Shown here one piece after another: positions 1 through 11,357 of a stretch of DNA of 64,000 nucleotides. Origin of the DNA: Burkholderia sp. BCC0322 (GTDB taxonomy: Bacteria; Pseudomonadota; Gammaproteobacteria; Burkholderiales; Burkholderiaceae). How positions within the stretch are numbered: position 1 is the first letter of the stretch; the number at the start of each line of letters is the position of its first letter. Below the pieces are notes generated by a model. That model worked only from the letters and a program-made list of their open reading frames with translations, did no database searches and had not been told where the DNA came from. The position numbers and the translations under genes are program-made. Location of the stretch: the NCBI RefSeq assembly GCF_902833045.1, contig NZ_CADFDU010000009.1, positions 1 through 64,000 on the forward strand. Reading direction: 5' to 3'.

Positions 1-18
1 GAGACAGACTCGTTATAG

Positions 19-2899
<2,881 letters not shown>

Positions 2900-3030
2900 T
2901 ATAACAAGTCTGCCTCGCGCTGATAACAGCGCGTCGGACAAGTTGGATTCTCGTGTGTGATACACACAACTCAAAAATTACTGCTTCTTCCCAGATTGGT
3001 TCTGTTGGCCACGCTAGCAGAACAACCCTC

Positions 3031-3149
3031 TTTGCCTGATGATCATAGCGAGTCGGTCCCACCCCTTCCCATCCCGAACAGGACCGTGAAACGACTCTAC
3101 GCCGATGATAGTGCGGATTCCCGTGTGAAAGTAGGTAATCGTCAGGCTC
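3031..3149 (+). rRNA. rrf: 5S ribosomal RNA
   Basis: About 119 nt, starting ttgcctgatgatcatagcgag and closing with gtaatcgtcaggctc. The two ends (tgcctga / tcaggc) pair as the 5S helix I. The central loop ccatcccgaacaggaccgtgaaac is the standard beta-proteobacterial 5S sequence. It lies about 130 nt downstream of 23S in the same transcript. Confidence 0.95.
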
Positions 3150-3160
3150 CCTAAGCCAAG

Positions 3161-3188
3161 AACCCCCGCCCGAAAGGCGGGGGTTTTT
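3161..3188 (+). terminator. Rho-independent terminator of the rRNA operon
   Basis: An 8-bp GC stem, CCCCCGCC (3163-3170) with GGCGGGGG (3176-3183), around a CGAAA loop and followed by five T. Two further A-T pairs extend the stem. It sits 12 bases after the 5S gene and is a textbook intrinsic terminator. Confidence 0.92.
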
Positions 3189-3303
3189 GCATTGGCGCGA
3201 AGGAAATGCACGGGGGATCGGGATGGACGGCCTGGCTGGAGCCGAGACGACGAATGCGCTGATTCAGGCGCCTGCCGTTCTCGAGCAATGACGGCTCCCC
3301 CAC

Positions 3304-4020
3304 TCAAGAAACGACGACTGTAAATTCAACCCCCGATTCAAAGTCCAGGGTCGTGGTCGAAAACCGCGGGTCGTTGTCGAGGTAGTGTTTGTACGGTCGA
3401 ACGGCGTCCTCGGCTGTGTACATGTTGTCGGCCAGTACGACCGATCCGGGGTGCAGCAGGCGCTCGATCTGCTTGAACAGCTTCAGATAGGCATCGGCCC
3501 ATACGTCGATAAACACCATGTCGAAAACACCGTCGAGTTCGGCAACGGTCTCGAATACGTCGCCCTCCCGCATGTCGACATAGGCGTCCAGGCCCGCTGT
3601 TCTGACGTGAGCGCGCAATCGTGCGCACTTGAGCGCATCGCACTCGGTCGCGACGATCACGCCACGGCCCAACATGCGCAGCGCGTCGGCGAAATACAGC
3701 GTGGACACGCCGCATGAACTGCCGAGTTCGAGGATTCTGGCCGGCCGTTGCGAGAGCGCCATGTTGCGTAAAAATCCCCCCGTTTCCGGCGACACGGCCA
3801 ACGACAGCCGACCGCCTTCCGGGGACTCGAAGTCGTCGCTGGACAGCCCGAACGTTTCGAGAAACCGCCCTCGCAGACGGGGAGCGATCGCGTCGTATTC
3901 CTCGGCTAACGACAGAAAAACCTCGTTCGATCCCTGGAACTGCGCGCGGGCGCGGGCGATGATTTCGGTTCGGCTCTCTTCGTGGAGCCGTTGCAGAAGA
4001 GCGATGGTGGGTGAAGTCAT
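3304..4020 (-). CDS. O-methyltransferase-like class I SAM-dependent methyltransferase
   Basis: 238 aa, cytoplasmic. The glycine-rich SAM-binding motif I ILELGSSCGVSTLYFA lies near residue 95, an acidic motif II (ATECDAL) follows, and MVFIDVWADAYLKLFKQIE with VVLADNMYTA matches the post-I region of the O-methyltransferase (caffeoyl-CoA OMT-like) family, including the metal-binding style aspartates. An AAGGA site lies 8 bases before the ATG. The substrate cannot be told from the sequence. It reads towards the rRNA terminator and stands alone; the next gene upstream on the same strand ends 110 bases away. Confidence 0.8.
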   Translation of the reverse strand: MTSPTIALLQRLHEESRTEIIARARAQFQGSNEVFLSLAEEYDAIAPRLRGRFLETFGLSSDDFESPEGGRLSLAVSPETGGFLRNMALSQRPARILELGSSCGVSTLYFADALRMLGRGVIVATECDALKCARLRAHVRTAGLDAYVDMREGDVFETVAELDGVFDMVFIDVWADAYLKLFKQIERLLHPGSVVLADNMYTAEDAVRPYKHYLDNDPRFSTTTLDFESGVEFTVVVS

Positions 4021-4129
4021 ATGCGTTCCTTGACGCGATTGATCCGGTCGACGCTGTATCCAGCCAGCGACAGCCTCTCCCGTCAGGGTCGCTGCGCTGT
4101 CGCTCGATATCGGTGATACACGGATGTTG

Positions 4130-4432
4130 CTATGCCGTTCGGGCGAGCGTGATGGCGCGTTCGGGGCACGCCGTCACACACAATCCGCATGAACGGCAGG
4201 CATCCGCGTTTGGCGTGTAGGCGACTTTCATTCCATGCATACGCAGCTTCAGGCGATGCATCAGAGCAAGGCCGAGGTAATCGGCCTGGTCGATGCGCCG
4301 AATCTCGAACACGCTCTCGGGACACACCGCGACGCAAGCCCCCTTGCCTTCACAGCGTTTCAGATCGACGACCGGCGCTATCACGCCCGGTTTCTGTTTG
4401 CAGTCGCCCGTTGATTTTTCGCGCACGTTCAC
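4130..4432 (-). CDS. Two-cluster ferredoxin (4Fe-4S type)
   Basis: 100 aa electron-transfer protein. The second half has a canonical 4Fe-4S motif CRSCGLCVTACP. The first half has CEGKGACVAVCP, where the first spacing is longer than CxxC, as in some atypical or 3Fe/4Fe ferredoxins. Its ATG overlaps the stop of the preceding membrane-protein gene (ATGA), so the two are translationally coupled in an operon led by an ECF sigma factor. The redox partner is unknown. Confidence 0.8.
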   Translation of the reverse strand: MNVREKSTGDCKQKPGVIAPVVDLKRCEGKGACVAVCPESVFEIRRIDQADYLGLALMHRLKLRMHGMKVAYTPNADACRSCGLCVTACPERAITLARTA

Positions 4433-4737
4433 TCTCCCGTGGGCCGGTTGCTACCGGATCGCCACGCGGTCCGGAAAAGCTCGCGTTCTTCGGGTGTCAT
4501 GGATTCCCACTTGCGCCAGTGACGCCGGCCGCGCCAGCCGTGGTGTCCGCGGAATCCGCCGAACAGGATGCGGCTCAGCACGAGCAGGCCCAGCGCATGG
4601 GCGAAGTCGATCGTACGGGCGCCGACGAATAGCGCCGGAATCACCCAGTTCCATAACATCATGACGACCCATCCGAGCACGCCAATCGCGATCAACACGA
4701 GCAGCGCCTTGCCTGCACATCTGGTTCGGTAATTCAT
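4429..4737 (-). CDS. Small two-helix membrane protein
   Basis: 102 aa. Two hydrophobic segments, about residues 10-38 and 42-60, are followed by a basic Gly/His/Arg-rich stretch (GGFRGHHGWRGRRHWRKW) and a conserved-looking tail MTPEERELFRTAW that should face the cytoplasm. It lies 12 bases after the ECF sigma gene and overlaps the ferredoxin start. Position and topology would suit a small anti-sigma or sensor for that sigma factor, but no known anti-sigma domain is recognisable; that role is inference. Confidence 0.65.
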   Translation of the reverse strand: MNYRTRCAGKALLVLIAIGVLGWVVMMLWNWVIPALFVGARTIDFAHALGLLVLSRILFGGFRGHHGWRGRRHWRKWESMTPEERELFRTAWRSGSNRPTGE

Positions 4738-4749
4738 CTGTCGATTCCT

Positions 4750-5334
4750 TTAGGTGTTATCCAATTCGTCATAAATGGGTTGCAGTCGGGCACGCAAATG
4801 CAAGACCGCATAGCGTTTGCGAGCGAGCAGCGTATTGAGCGCGACACCGCTTTGTGCGGCCATTTCCTTGAAGGACCGGCCCTCCAACTCGTGTGTGATG
4901 AATACCTCACGCTGGTTCGCCGGCAACTCGTCGAGCGCATCCTGCAACGCCTTGAGCACTACCGTGCGAGCGTAGAGTGCTTCGGGGCCGGCATCATGCG
5001 CTGGTAGCGCGAGGTCCAGGCGATACTCGCTGTCCGCGTCATCGTCGACCTCGGACAGGTCGGCCAGCGGCTGCTCCTTCTTCTTGCGAAAGCGGTCAAC
5101 GATGCGGTTACGCGCGGCACGGAAAAGCCATGCACTCACCTGTTCAATTGGCGCAGGAAGCCGATAGGCTTGGACGAATTCGTGAAACACATCCTGCAGG
5201 ATGTCCTCGGCATCGTCCGGATCGCGTATCCGACGCCGGATAAAATTCACTAGCCTCGTTCGTTCACGCATCACTGTCGCAGTGATGTCGCGGTCTGGGT
5301 CGGTCATCGTGTGCGAAGTGGGTGGCGATTCCAT
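4750..5334 (-). CDS. ECF-type RNA polymerase sigma factor
   Basis: 194 aa. Region 2 is seen in LVNFIRRRIRDPDDAEDILQ and VSAWLFRAARNRIVDRFRKK; region 4 in LDELPANQREVFITHELEG and SFKEMAAQSGVALNTLLARK. There is an acidic linker (DLSEVDDDADSEY). Two in-frame ATGs are possible (5334 and 5307) and neither has a strong ribosome-binding site, so the start is uncertain. First gene of a three-gene operon with the small membrane protein and ferredoxin. No classical zinc anti-sigma gene is adjacent. Confidence 0.88.
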   Translation of the reverse strand: MESPPTSHTMTDPDRDITATVMRERTRLVNFIRRRIRDPDDAEDILQDVFHEFVQAYRLPAPIEQVSAWLFRAARNRIVDRFRKKKEQPLADLSEVDDDADSEYRLDLALPAHDAGPEALYARTVVLKALQDALDELPANQREVFITHELEGRSFKEMAAQSGVALNTLLARKRYAVLHLRARLQPIYDELDNT

Positions 5335-5865
5335 GCGCTTGAAGACGTTTCAGGCGCGCGAATATTGTGACGAGCGTAAAAATCTGCCGCTGAACACGCC
5401 AGCTTTGCGGGCATGCCATTTATCGCTGATCCAGCCAGCGGAACATGCATCGTAGGCGCCCCGTCGAACACGCCTGCCAGGGAAAGGGATGGGGCCCTCA
5501 TCCCGTCTGTTGCTTCGATCCGTTGACCGGATGCCATCCTGCAACTGCCCATGAGGGAGCCACCGGATCGCGATGCAGACAGATCCTCAGCCCTTCGCCG
5601 AACCGGCACATGACAACCGTCCGCGTATCCCGGCGATCGTGGCCAGTTCATCAGGGCTCCCCGCTACGCGCCCAGTCAGTCGGAGCGGTATCCGATCTTG
5701 CCGGATCAGCCCGTCCGTCCCCCAATCCGCGCATCTGCCGAGCCTTCGCCCGCACTGGTCTGGCCAGTCAGGCCTTAAGTTCCCGCGATCGCAGTCGTTA
5801 AACAGGACGTTGCCTGTTTTCGGCAACCCTATTCAAACAACGCGGTAACGGAGATCGAAGTCATC
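5335..5865. other. Gene-free divergent region
   Basis: 531 bases between the divergent sigma-factor and chemoreceptor genes. No convincing coding sequence. The one clear structure is a perfect inverted repeat, AAACAGG (5800-5806) and CCTGTTT (5813-5819), 46 bases before the chemoreceptor start. Confidence 0.6.
5800..5819. promoter_or_regulatory. Inverted repeat upstream of the chemoreceptor gene
   Basis: 7-bp perfect arms AAACAGG / CCTGTTT with a 6-base spacer. It could be an operator, or a weak hairpin because a T run follows. It lies in the likely 5' leader of the chemoreceptor gene. Function is inference. Confidence 0.35.
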
Positions 5866-7695
5866 ATGTTGTCCTCGATTCGTGCTCGGATACTTGCGAC
5901 TTGCGTCGCCATCGTGGTCACGGCGCTGGCCGTTACAGGCGGCCTGGTCTATTACGTGGTCAAGCAACACAACGACGAGGCAATCGACCAGAATCACAAG
6001 TCGATCCTCGCCGGGCACGCGCTTGCGATCAATGAATGGGTGGCCAGCCGGGGCCGGGAAACCCAGGCACTCGCGGACACGATCTCGATCGGCGAGGGCG
6101 ACCCGCTGCCGGCGCTGAAGTTGCTCGGCAAGTCGGGCGGCTTCGAGGTGTTGACGCTCGGCCTGCCGGACAAGACCGCGTTCTCGAACGTGCCGCTCGC
6201 GCCCGGCTACGACCCGACAGCACGTCCATGGTACAAGCAGGCCGTCGGCGCGGGCCACCTGGTCGTGACGGCCCTCTACCGGGATGCGACGAGCGGCAAG
6301 CCGGCTGTTGCGTTCGCGGTGCCCGTGGTGCGCGACGGCACGGTGAAGGGCGTACTGGCCGCCAGCCTGTTCATGGAGAGCGTGAGTTCGATAGTGACCT
6401 CGGTTCACCCGACACCGGCGAGCTTCGCATTCCTGGTGGACAAGAGCGGGCGCGTGATTGCGTCGGCCAAGACCGACCTGATCATGAAGCCCGCAACCGG
6501 TCTTTCGCCCGCACTCGACGCCGACCACCTCGGCGCGCTGCAAACAGCGTCCGAGCCCGTCGCCGTCGACATCGACGGGGCAACCAAGCTGATGCGCGCC
6601 CAGCCGATCGCCGGTACCGATTGGTCCCTCGTGCTCGCGCTCGACAAGGCGGACGTGACGGCCGGCATGCGCGCGGTCGCGACGACGACGCTGGCAGCGA
6701 TCCTGATCGTCGCCATCATCGCCGCGGCGCTCGTCGGTGCGATGACGAACGCGGCCTTCAAGCGCATTTTGCTGGTCCGCGACGCGCTCACGGATGTCTC
6801 GAGCGGCAGCGGCGACCTGACGAAACGCCTGCCCGCCGACGGCGTGGATGAAGCCGCGCAGATCGCGCATGCGTTCAACCTGTTCGCCGGAAAGATCAGT
6901 ACGATCCTGCTGCAGATTCGCGAATTCAGCGAATCCGTCAACCTCGCGAGCGCCGAGATCGCGCAGGGCAACCAGGATCTGTCGGGCCGGACCGAACATG
7001 CCGCATCGAGCTTGCAGGAAACCGCCGCAGCACTCGAGGAGATCGCCGGCACGGCCCGCAACTCGGCCGATGCCGCGAGCCAGGTGAGCCGTCTGGCGGA
7101 ATCGGCGTCGGACGTCGCGGTGCGCGGCGGCACGGTCGTCAGCGAGGTCGTCTCGACGATGAACGAGATCACGCAAGCGTCGAGCGAAATCGCCAACATC
7201 GTCGGCGTGATCGACGGCATCGCGTTCCAGACCAACATTCTCGCGTTGAACGCTGCCGTCGAGGCCGCACGTGCAAACGAGCACGGCCGGGGCTTCGCGG
7301 TCGTCGCGGGCGAGGTGCGCGCGCTCGCGCAGCGTAGCGCGCAGGCCGCCAAGGAAATCAAGCAATTGATTCACTCGTCGGTCGAGAAGATCGAGGGTGG
7401 CTCGGGACTCGTCCAGACGGCTGGTGCGACGATGAACGAAATCGTCGAGGGCGTGCGCAGCATCACGAGCGTCATTGCGGAAATTACCGTCGCCGCGAAG
7501 GAGCAGAGCACCGGGCTCGAGCAGGTCAATCAGGCGGTGTCGCATCTCGACAATGCGACACAGCAAAATGCGGCACTCGTCGAGCAGTCGGCGGCAGCCG
7601 CGACGTTGCTGCGCGAGCAGGCCGCGAAGCTCGCGCAGACGGTCGGCGAGTTCAAGCTCGAGGACAGTCGTGCGAGGACGTTGCAGCCAGCCTGA
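5866..7695 (+). CDS. Methyl-accepting chemotaxis protein with periplasmic Cache domain
   Basis: 609 aa transmembrane chemoreceptor. TM1 is at about residues 9-31. The periplasmic part (about 32-270) contains the Cache signature [12 protein letters not shown] and a second half with [12 protein letters not shown], typical of dCache receptors for small organic ligands. TM2 is near 275-297, followed by HAMP and the cytoplasmic signalling coiled coil with the hairpin tip [20 protein letters not shown]. There is no CheR/CheB pentapeptide tail. The ligand is unknown. It stands alone. Confidence 0.93.
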   Translation: MLSSIRARILATCVAIVVTALAVTGGLVYYVVKQHNDEAIDQNHKSILAGHALAINEWVASRGRETQALADTISIGEGDPLPALKLLGKSGGFEVLTLGLPDKTAFSNVPLAPGYDPTARPWYKQAVGAGHLVVTALYRDATSGKPAVAFAVPVVRDGTVKGVLAASLFMESVSSIVTSVHPTPASFAFLVDKSGRVIASAKTDLIMKPATGLSPALDADHLGALQTASEPVAVDIDGATKLMRAQPIAGTDWSLVLALDKADVTAGMRAVATTTLAAILIVAIIAAALVGAMTNAAFKRILLVRDALTDVSSGSGDLTKRLPADGVDEAAQIAHAFNLFAGKISTILLQIREFSESVNLASAEIAQGNQDLSGRTEHAASSLQETAAALEEIAGTARNSADAASQVSRLAESASDVAVRGGTVVSEVVSTMNEITQASSEIANIVGVIDGIAFQTNILALNAAVEAARANEHGRGFAVVAGEVRALAQRSAQAAKEIKQLIHSSVEKIEGGSGLVQTAGATMNEIVEGVRSITSVIAEITVAAKEQSTGLEQVNQAVSHLDNATQQNAALVEQSAAAATLLREQAAKLAQTVGEFKLEDSRARTLQPA

Positions 7696-7745
7696 GAGGG
7701 GGCGACACGGGTATGTCTGGTTGCAGCGCCCGACAGGCGTTGCGA

Positions 7746-8210
7746 TCAGATCGTGATCCGCAGGATCGGGAAGAACCTGCCCGGGACGACGCCCGATTCC
7801 TTTTCGCCGATTTTTTCAGCCCCGAGCGCCAGATAGAACGGAACCGCATTGGGATCCGCTTCGATCACGAAGCTTCTGATCCCTCTCGCGGCGCTTTCCC
7901 GGCGGACTGCTTCCCACAGTGCCCGGGCGACACCGCGGCGCATGTGGTCGGGATGAACGAACAGCCATCCGGGCGTCGGGCGATCCGATTCCGAAGACGC
8001 CCTGATCCAGAATCCAATGATTGCCTCTCCGGATTCCGCGACGTAACCGATCGACCCGTCGATCGTCTCCGGCGCAATCGTGAGATCGCGCTGCCACAAG
8101 TCGAGCCAGTCCTCCGGATAGCCCCAGTGTGCTTTCGAAATGCGAGCCAGTCGCGTGAGTTCGTTCGCGTCCGCGGTACGGGCGGCACGTAGGGTGAATG
8201 ATTGGTGCAT
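7746..8210 (-). CDS. GNAT-family N-acetyltransferase
   Basis: About 154 aa from the ATG at about 8210 (MHQSFTLRAART); an ATG at 8225 is also possible. The acetyl-CoA-binding motif A region is WLFVHPDHMRRGVARALWEAV, followed by FVIEADPNAVPFYLALGAEKIGE, the standard motif B ending of small GNAT enzymes. Substrate unknown. Its start faces away from the NTF2-like gene's end, same strand. Confidence 0.82.
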   Translation of the reverse strand: MHQSFTLRAARTADANELTRLARISKAHWGYPEDWLDLWQRDLTIAPETIDGSIGYVAESGEAIIGFWIRASSESDRPTPGWLFVHPDHMRRGVARALWEAVRRESAARGIRSFVIEADPNAVPFYLALGAEKIGEKESGVVPGRFFPILRITI

Positions 8211-8319
8211 GTCGTCTCCTGTCATGGTCGATACCTTCTTCGAGGTATCGTCCGGCTCGCATCCATTCCACTCCGGATTCGCGGCTCGCCGGCTCGAAGG
8301 GCGCGCGAGCTCGACGCGG

Positions 8320-8691
8320 CTACATGACCTGCGATGCATGCCCGGCGACGACGCGCCAGCCGGCGCGCGATCGACGCCATAGCCGAGTATAGGCAAACAC
8401 GCCGTCGAACGCCGCGCCGTCGAAATGGCCGGCGAGTATCGCTTTCGTCGTGGTCAGGATCATCTCGCCGATCGCGCATGCGCGCGTTTCCTGCACATCG
8501 AGCCTGTCGAGACGCAGCAGCTTCGCGCGATGAGCGGCCAGATCGTCTTCTTTCGAGATGATCTGGCCGGTCGGAACGGTGAACACCAGATCGTCGTCCA
8601 GCAACGCATCGAGCGCTTCGACATCGTTGGTCAGCATCGCGGCACGAAGCGCGGCTTCGCTGGGTTCGATGGCTGTACGGATTGCATCCAT
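8320..8691 (-). CDS. NTF2-like (DUF4440 / SnoaL-type) protein
   Basis: 123 aa from MDAIRTAIEP; an ATG 15 bases upstream (8706) is an alternative. The pattern AALRAAMLTNDVEALDALLDDDLVFTVPTGQ, then TTTKAILAGHFDGAAFDGVFAYTRLWRR and GWRVVAGHASQV, is the cone-shaped NTF2-like fold used by small nuclear-factor-like, ketosteroid-isomerase-like proteins. No catalytic residues can be assigned. Confidence 0.75.
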   Translation of the reverse strand: MDAIRTAIEPSEAALRAAMLTNDVEALDALLDDDLVFTVPTGQIISKEDDLAAHRAKLLRLDRLDVQETRACAIGEMILTTTKAILAGHFDGAAFDGVFAYTRLWRRSRAGWRVVAGHASQVM

Positions 8692-8780
8692 TTCAGGGCC
8701 TCGCATCGTCTCTGAAGGTTGGTGGTGCTCATATCGGCGAGCAACGGCAGCAACGAACATACCGCACCGACGGATATTGT

Positions 8781-9386
8781 CTATCGCGTGTTCGACAGCG
8801 ATTGACGCCGGACGAGCATCACTCCGTAGATGCCGACCGACGCGATGACGTTGACGGCCGGGTAGAACGCGACAGCGACCGCGACGCTCCACGTGCTCAG
8901 GGCCAGCAGCGCCAGCATGTACTTGAGCACGCACGGCGCGAAATACGCGAGGCTCTCGCTCCACGGATCGCGGATCGTCTTGCGGACGGTCGGGCCGAGG
9001 CCAGCAAGCTCGATCAGCGCGACCAGACAGATCGAGATCGTCGGGGCGTCGGTCAACATCCACAGCGGAATGGCCGACAGGGCCGCGATCAGGAAAAACC
9101 AGTCGAGGCGCGTTCCGCCGCGTTCGCCGCGAAAGCGGCTTGCCACCAGCGTCAGCAAACATGTAACGGCAATGGCTGTCGTGCACCACGCGGACGGCCT
9201 GGCACCCGCGACGAACGGGCCGGCAGCCGCGATCGCCGTGACGACCGACCACACGAGCCATGTGAACAGATGCGGACGAACCGTGCGCCGGTAGATCGCG
9301 AGCGAGTACGGAATCGCCGCCGGCAAAGACACGGCCGTTCCGATCGTGCCAAAGATCGATGCGGCGCCCTGATCGACACGCATCAT
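8781..9386 (-). CDS. Hypothetical multi-pass membrane protein
   Basis: About 200 aa from MMRVDQGAASIFGTIGTAVSLPAAIPY (an ATG three bases on is equally possible). Six to seven hydrophobic segments. The opening SLPAAIPYSLAIYRRTVRPHLFTWLVW resembles the first helix pair of PQ-loop/SWEET-like proteins, but no full match is clear. The frame stays open far upstream only because of base composition; that upstream part is not protein-like. No operon partner is evident. Confidence 0.6.
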   Translation of the reverse strand: MMRVDQGAASIFGTIGTAVSLPAAIPYSLAIYRRTVRPHLFTWLVWSVVTAIAAAGPFVAGARPSAWCTTAIAVTCLLTLVASRFRGERGGTRLDWFFLIAALSAIPLWMLTDAPTISICLVALIELAGLGPTVRKTIRDPWSESLAYFAPCVLKYMLALLALSTWSVAVAVAFYPAVNVIASVGIYGVMLVRRQSLSNTR

Positions 9387-9770
9387 CGGCGCGTCCTCGT
9401 TCGCGCAGGCCGACCAGCGTGTGGTCGGACGGGCCGAGGCGCAACGTCGTACCGGCCGGGTGCCGCCGTGGGCGACACGTCGAATCCCACCGGAAAGCCG
9501 ACGGGGTCGCGCCCAAACAAACGGCGCCGGGATCGCGGCGTGGCAGCAAAACCCGCTGCACGACGGCAGGATGAATAGAAATAACCTCTTCAATGAGAAG
9601 AAAAACTGTTCTTTCAAATCTCTTTTTGACGACCGACAGTTGGCCAACCGGACGACTGCGGCAATGCGCGGCGCTCATGGGCATCGGTCGTGCCCGCTGG
9701 TGTCTTTCGTCGGGTCGAGTTCAGGCGGAGAACAACGCACAAACGCCTGGTCGTCAAAACGGAGCCTTGA
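9387..9770. other. Intergenic region before the aldehyde dehydrogenase
   Basis: 384 bases between divergent genes. It contains an AT-rich patch at about 9571-9632, likely holding promoter elements. No coding sequence or clear palindrome seen. Confidence 0.5.
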
Positions 9771-11276
9771 ATGAACCCAACTTCGGCAGAAAATCATCAG
9801 CATGCGGACTGGAGACGTCTCGCGGCACAAATCATCCCGAGGACGCTCGCGCATATCGGCGGCCGCAGCGTGCCGGCTCGAAGCGGCCGGACGTTCGCCG
9901 CGATCAATCCGGCGACGGAGGCGGTCATCGCGGAAGTCGCATCGTGCGATGCACCGGACGTCGACGATGCAGTGCGTGCCGCGCGTCACGCGTTCGAATC
10001 CGGCGTCTGGTCGCGCTGTGCGCCGGCGCAGCGCAAGCGTGTGCTTTGCCGGCTGGGTGAACTCATCGCATCGCACGGTGCGGAGCTTGCGTTGCTCGAC
10101 TCGCTCAACATGGGCAAGCGCGTGGCGGACGCGTTCAGCATCGACGTGCCGGCCGCGGGCGGTTTGTTCAGCTGGTACGGCGAAGCCGTCGACAAGCTGC
10201 ATGGCGAAGTCGCGTCGACCGACCCCGGCAACCTCGCGGTCGTCACGCGTGAACCGTTGGGCGTCGTCGGCGCCGTGGTGCCGTGGAATTTTCCGCTCGA
10301 CATGGTCGCGTGGAAGGTGGCGCCGGCGCTGGCGGCCGGCAACAGTGTCGTGCTGAAACCGGCGGAACAATCGCCGCTGTCTGCGTTGCGTCTCGTGGAA
10401 CTGGCGCTCGAGGCCGGGCTGCCGCCGGGCGTGCTGAACGTCGTGCCGGGCTACGGCGAGACCGCGGGGCGCGCGCTCGGGCTGCATCCCGACGTGGACG
10501 TGCTCGCCTTCACGGGATCGACGGCTGTCGGCAAGAAATTCCTCGAGTACGCCGCGCAGTCGAACATGAAGCAGGTGTGGCTCGAGTGCGGCGGCAAGAG
10601 CCCGAACCTGGTCTTCGACGATACGGACGATCTCGACCTGGCCGCACGCAAGGCGTGCTTCGGCATCTTCTTCAACCAGGGCGAGGTGTGCTCCGCCAAC
10701 TCGCGGCTGCTGGTTCAGCGTTCGATTCACGATGCGTTCGTCGATCGGTTGATTGCGCATGCCGCCGCGTTCATGCCGGGTGATCCGCTCGATCCGTCGA
10801 GCGGGATGGGCGCCATCGTCGACGAGCAGCAGCATCGGCGCTTGCGCGAGTGGATTGCACGCGGCCGCGATAGCGCGACGCTCGCGATCGGTGGAGGCGC
10901 GCCGCGCGTCGATGGCAGGGGTTACTTCATCGAGCCGACGATCTTCATCGACGTGAAGCACGACGATGCCATCGCACGCGAGGAGATCTTCGGGCCCGTG
11001 CTGTCGGTGATGGCGTTCGACACCGAGGACGAAGCCGTCCGGCTCGCGAACGACTCGATCTATGGCCTTGCCGCGTCGGTCTGGACCGGCAGCCTGTCGC
11101 GCGCGCACCGCGTGTCGGGCCGGCTGCGCGCCGGCACGGTGTCCGTCAACACGGTCGATGCGCTGAGCGCGCAGACGCCGTTCGGCGGGTTCCGCCAGTC
11201 GGGCTTCGGCCGCGATCTTTCGCTGCATGCGATCGACAAGTACACGGGCCTCAAGACAACCTGGATCAGTTACTGA
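9771..11276 (+). CDS. NAD(P)-dependent aldehyde dehydrogenase (PuuC/KauB-like)
   Basis: 501 aa cytoplasmic enzyme. It oxidises an aldehyde to the acid; closest in feel to the gamma-aminobutyraldehyde / 4-guanidinobutyraldehyde dehydrogenases of polyamine catabolism. Catalytic Glu272 (LECGGKSPN) and Cys307 (GEVCSANS) are present, with the oxyanion Asn in PWNF (about 173) and cofactor-binding KPAE (about 196). It is followed 81 bases later by an omega-aminotransferase and then a permease, which fits conversion of an amine through an aldehyde to an omega-amino acid. The exact substrate is inference. Confidence 0.9.
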   Translation: MNPTSAENHQHADWRRLAAQIIPRTLAHIGGRSVPARSGRTFAAINPATEAVIAEVASCDAPDVDDAVRAARHAFESGVWSRCAPAQRKRVLCRLGELIASHGAELALLDSLNMGKRVADAFSIDVPAAGGLFSWYGEAVDKLHGEVASTDPGNLAVVTREPLGVVGAVVPWNFPLDMVAWKVAPALAAGNSVVLKPAEQSPLSALRLVELALEAGLPPGVLNVVPGYGETAGRALGLHPDVDVLAFTGSTAVGKKFLEYAAQSNMKQVWLECGGKSPNLVFDDTDDLDLAARKACFGIFFNQGEVCSANSRLLVQRSIHDAFVDRLIAHAAAFMPGDPLDPSSGMGAIVDEQQHRRLREWIARGRDSATLAIGGGAPRVDGRGYFIEPTIFIDVKHDDAIAREEIFGPVLSVMAFDTEDEAVRLANDSIYGLAASVWTGSLSRAHRVSGRLRAGTVSVNTVDALSAQTPFGGFRQSGFGRDLSLHAIDKYTGLKTTWISY

Positions 11277-11357
11277 TTCGACTCGGCGGGCCGCAAGCGG
11301 TTGCGCCGCGCAACACGACAACGCCTTTTATCCACAAAACGAACCGGAGACTCGCCT

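Noticed and set aside
5833-7566. 577-codon open frame opposite the chemoreceptor gene
   Set aside because: Composition is Arg/Asp/Ala repeats with no domain; it mirrors a real gene in GC-rich DNA.
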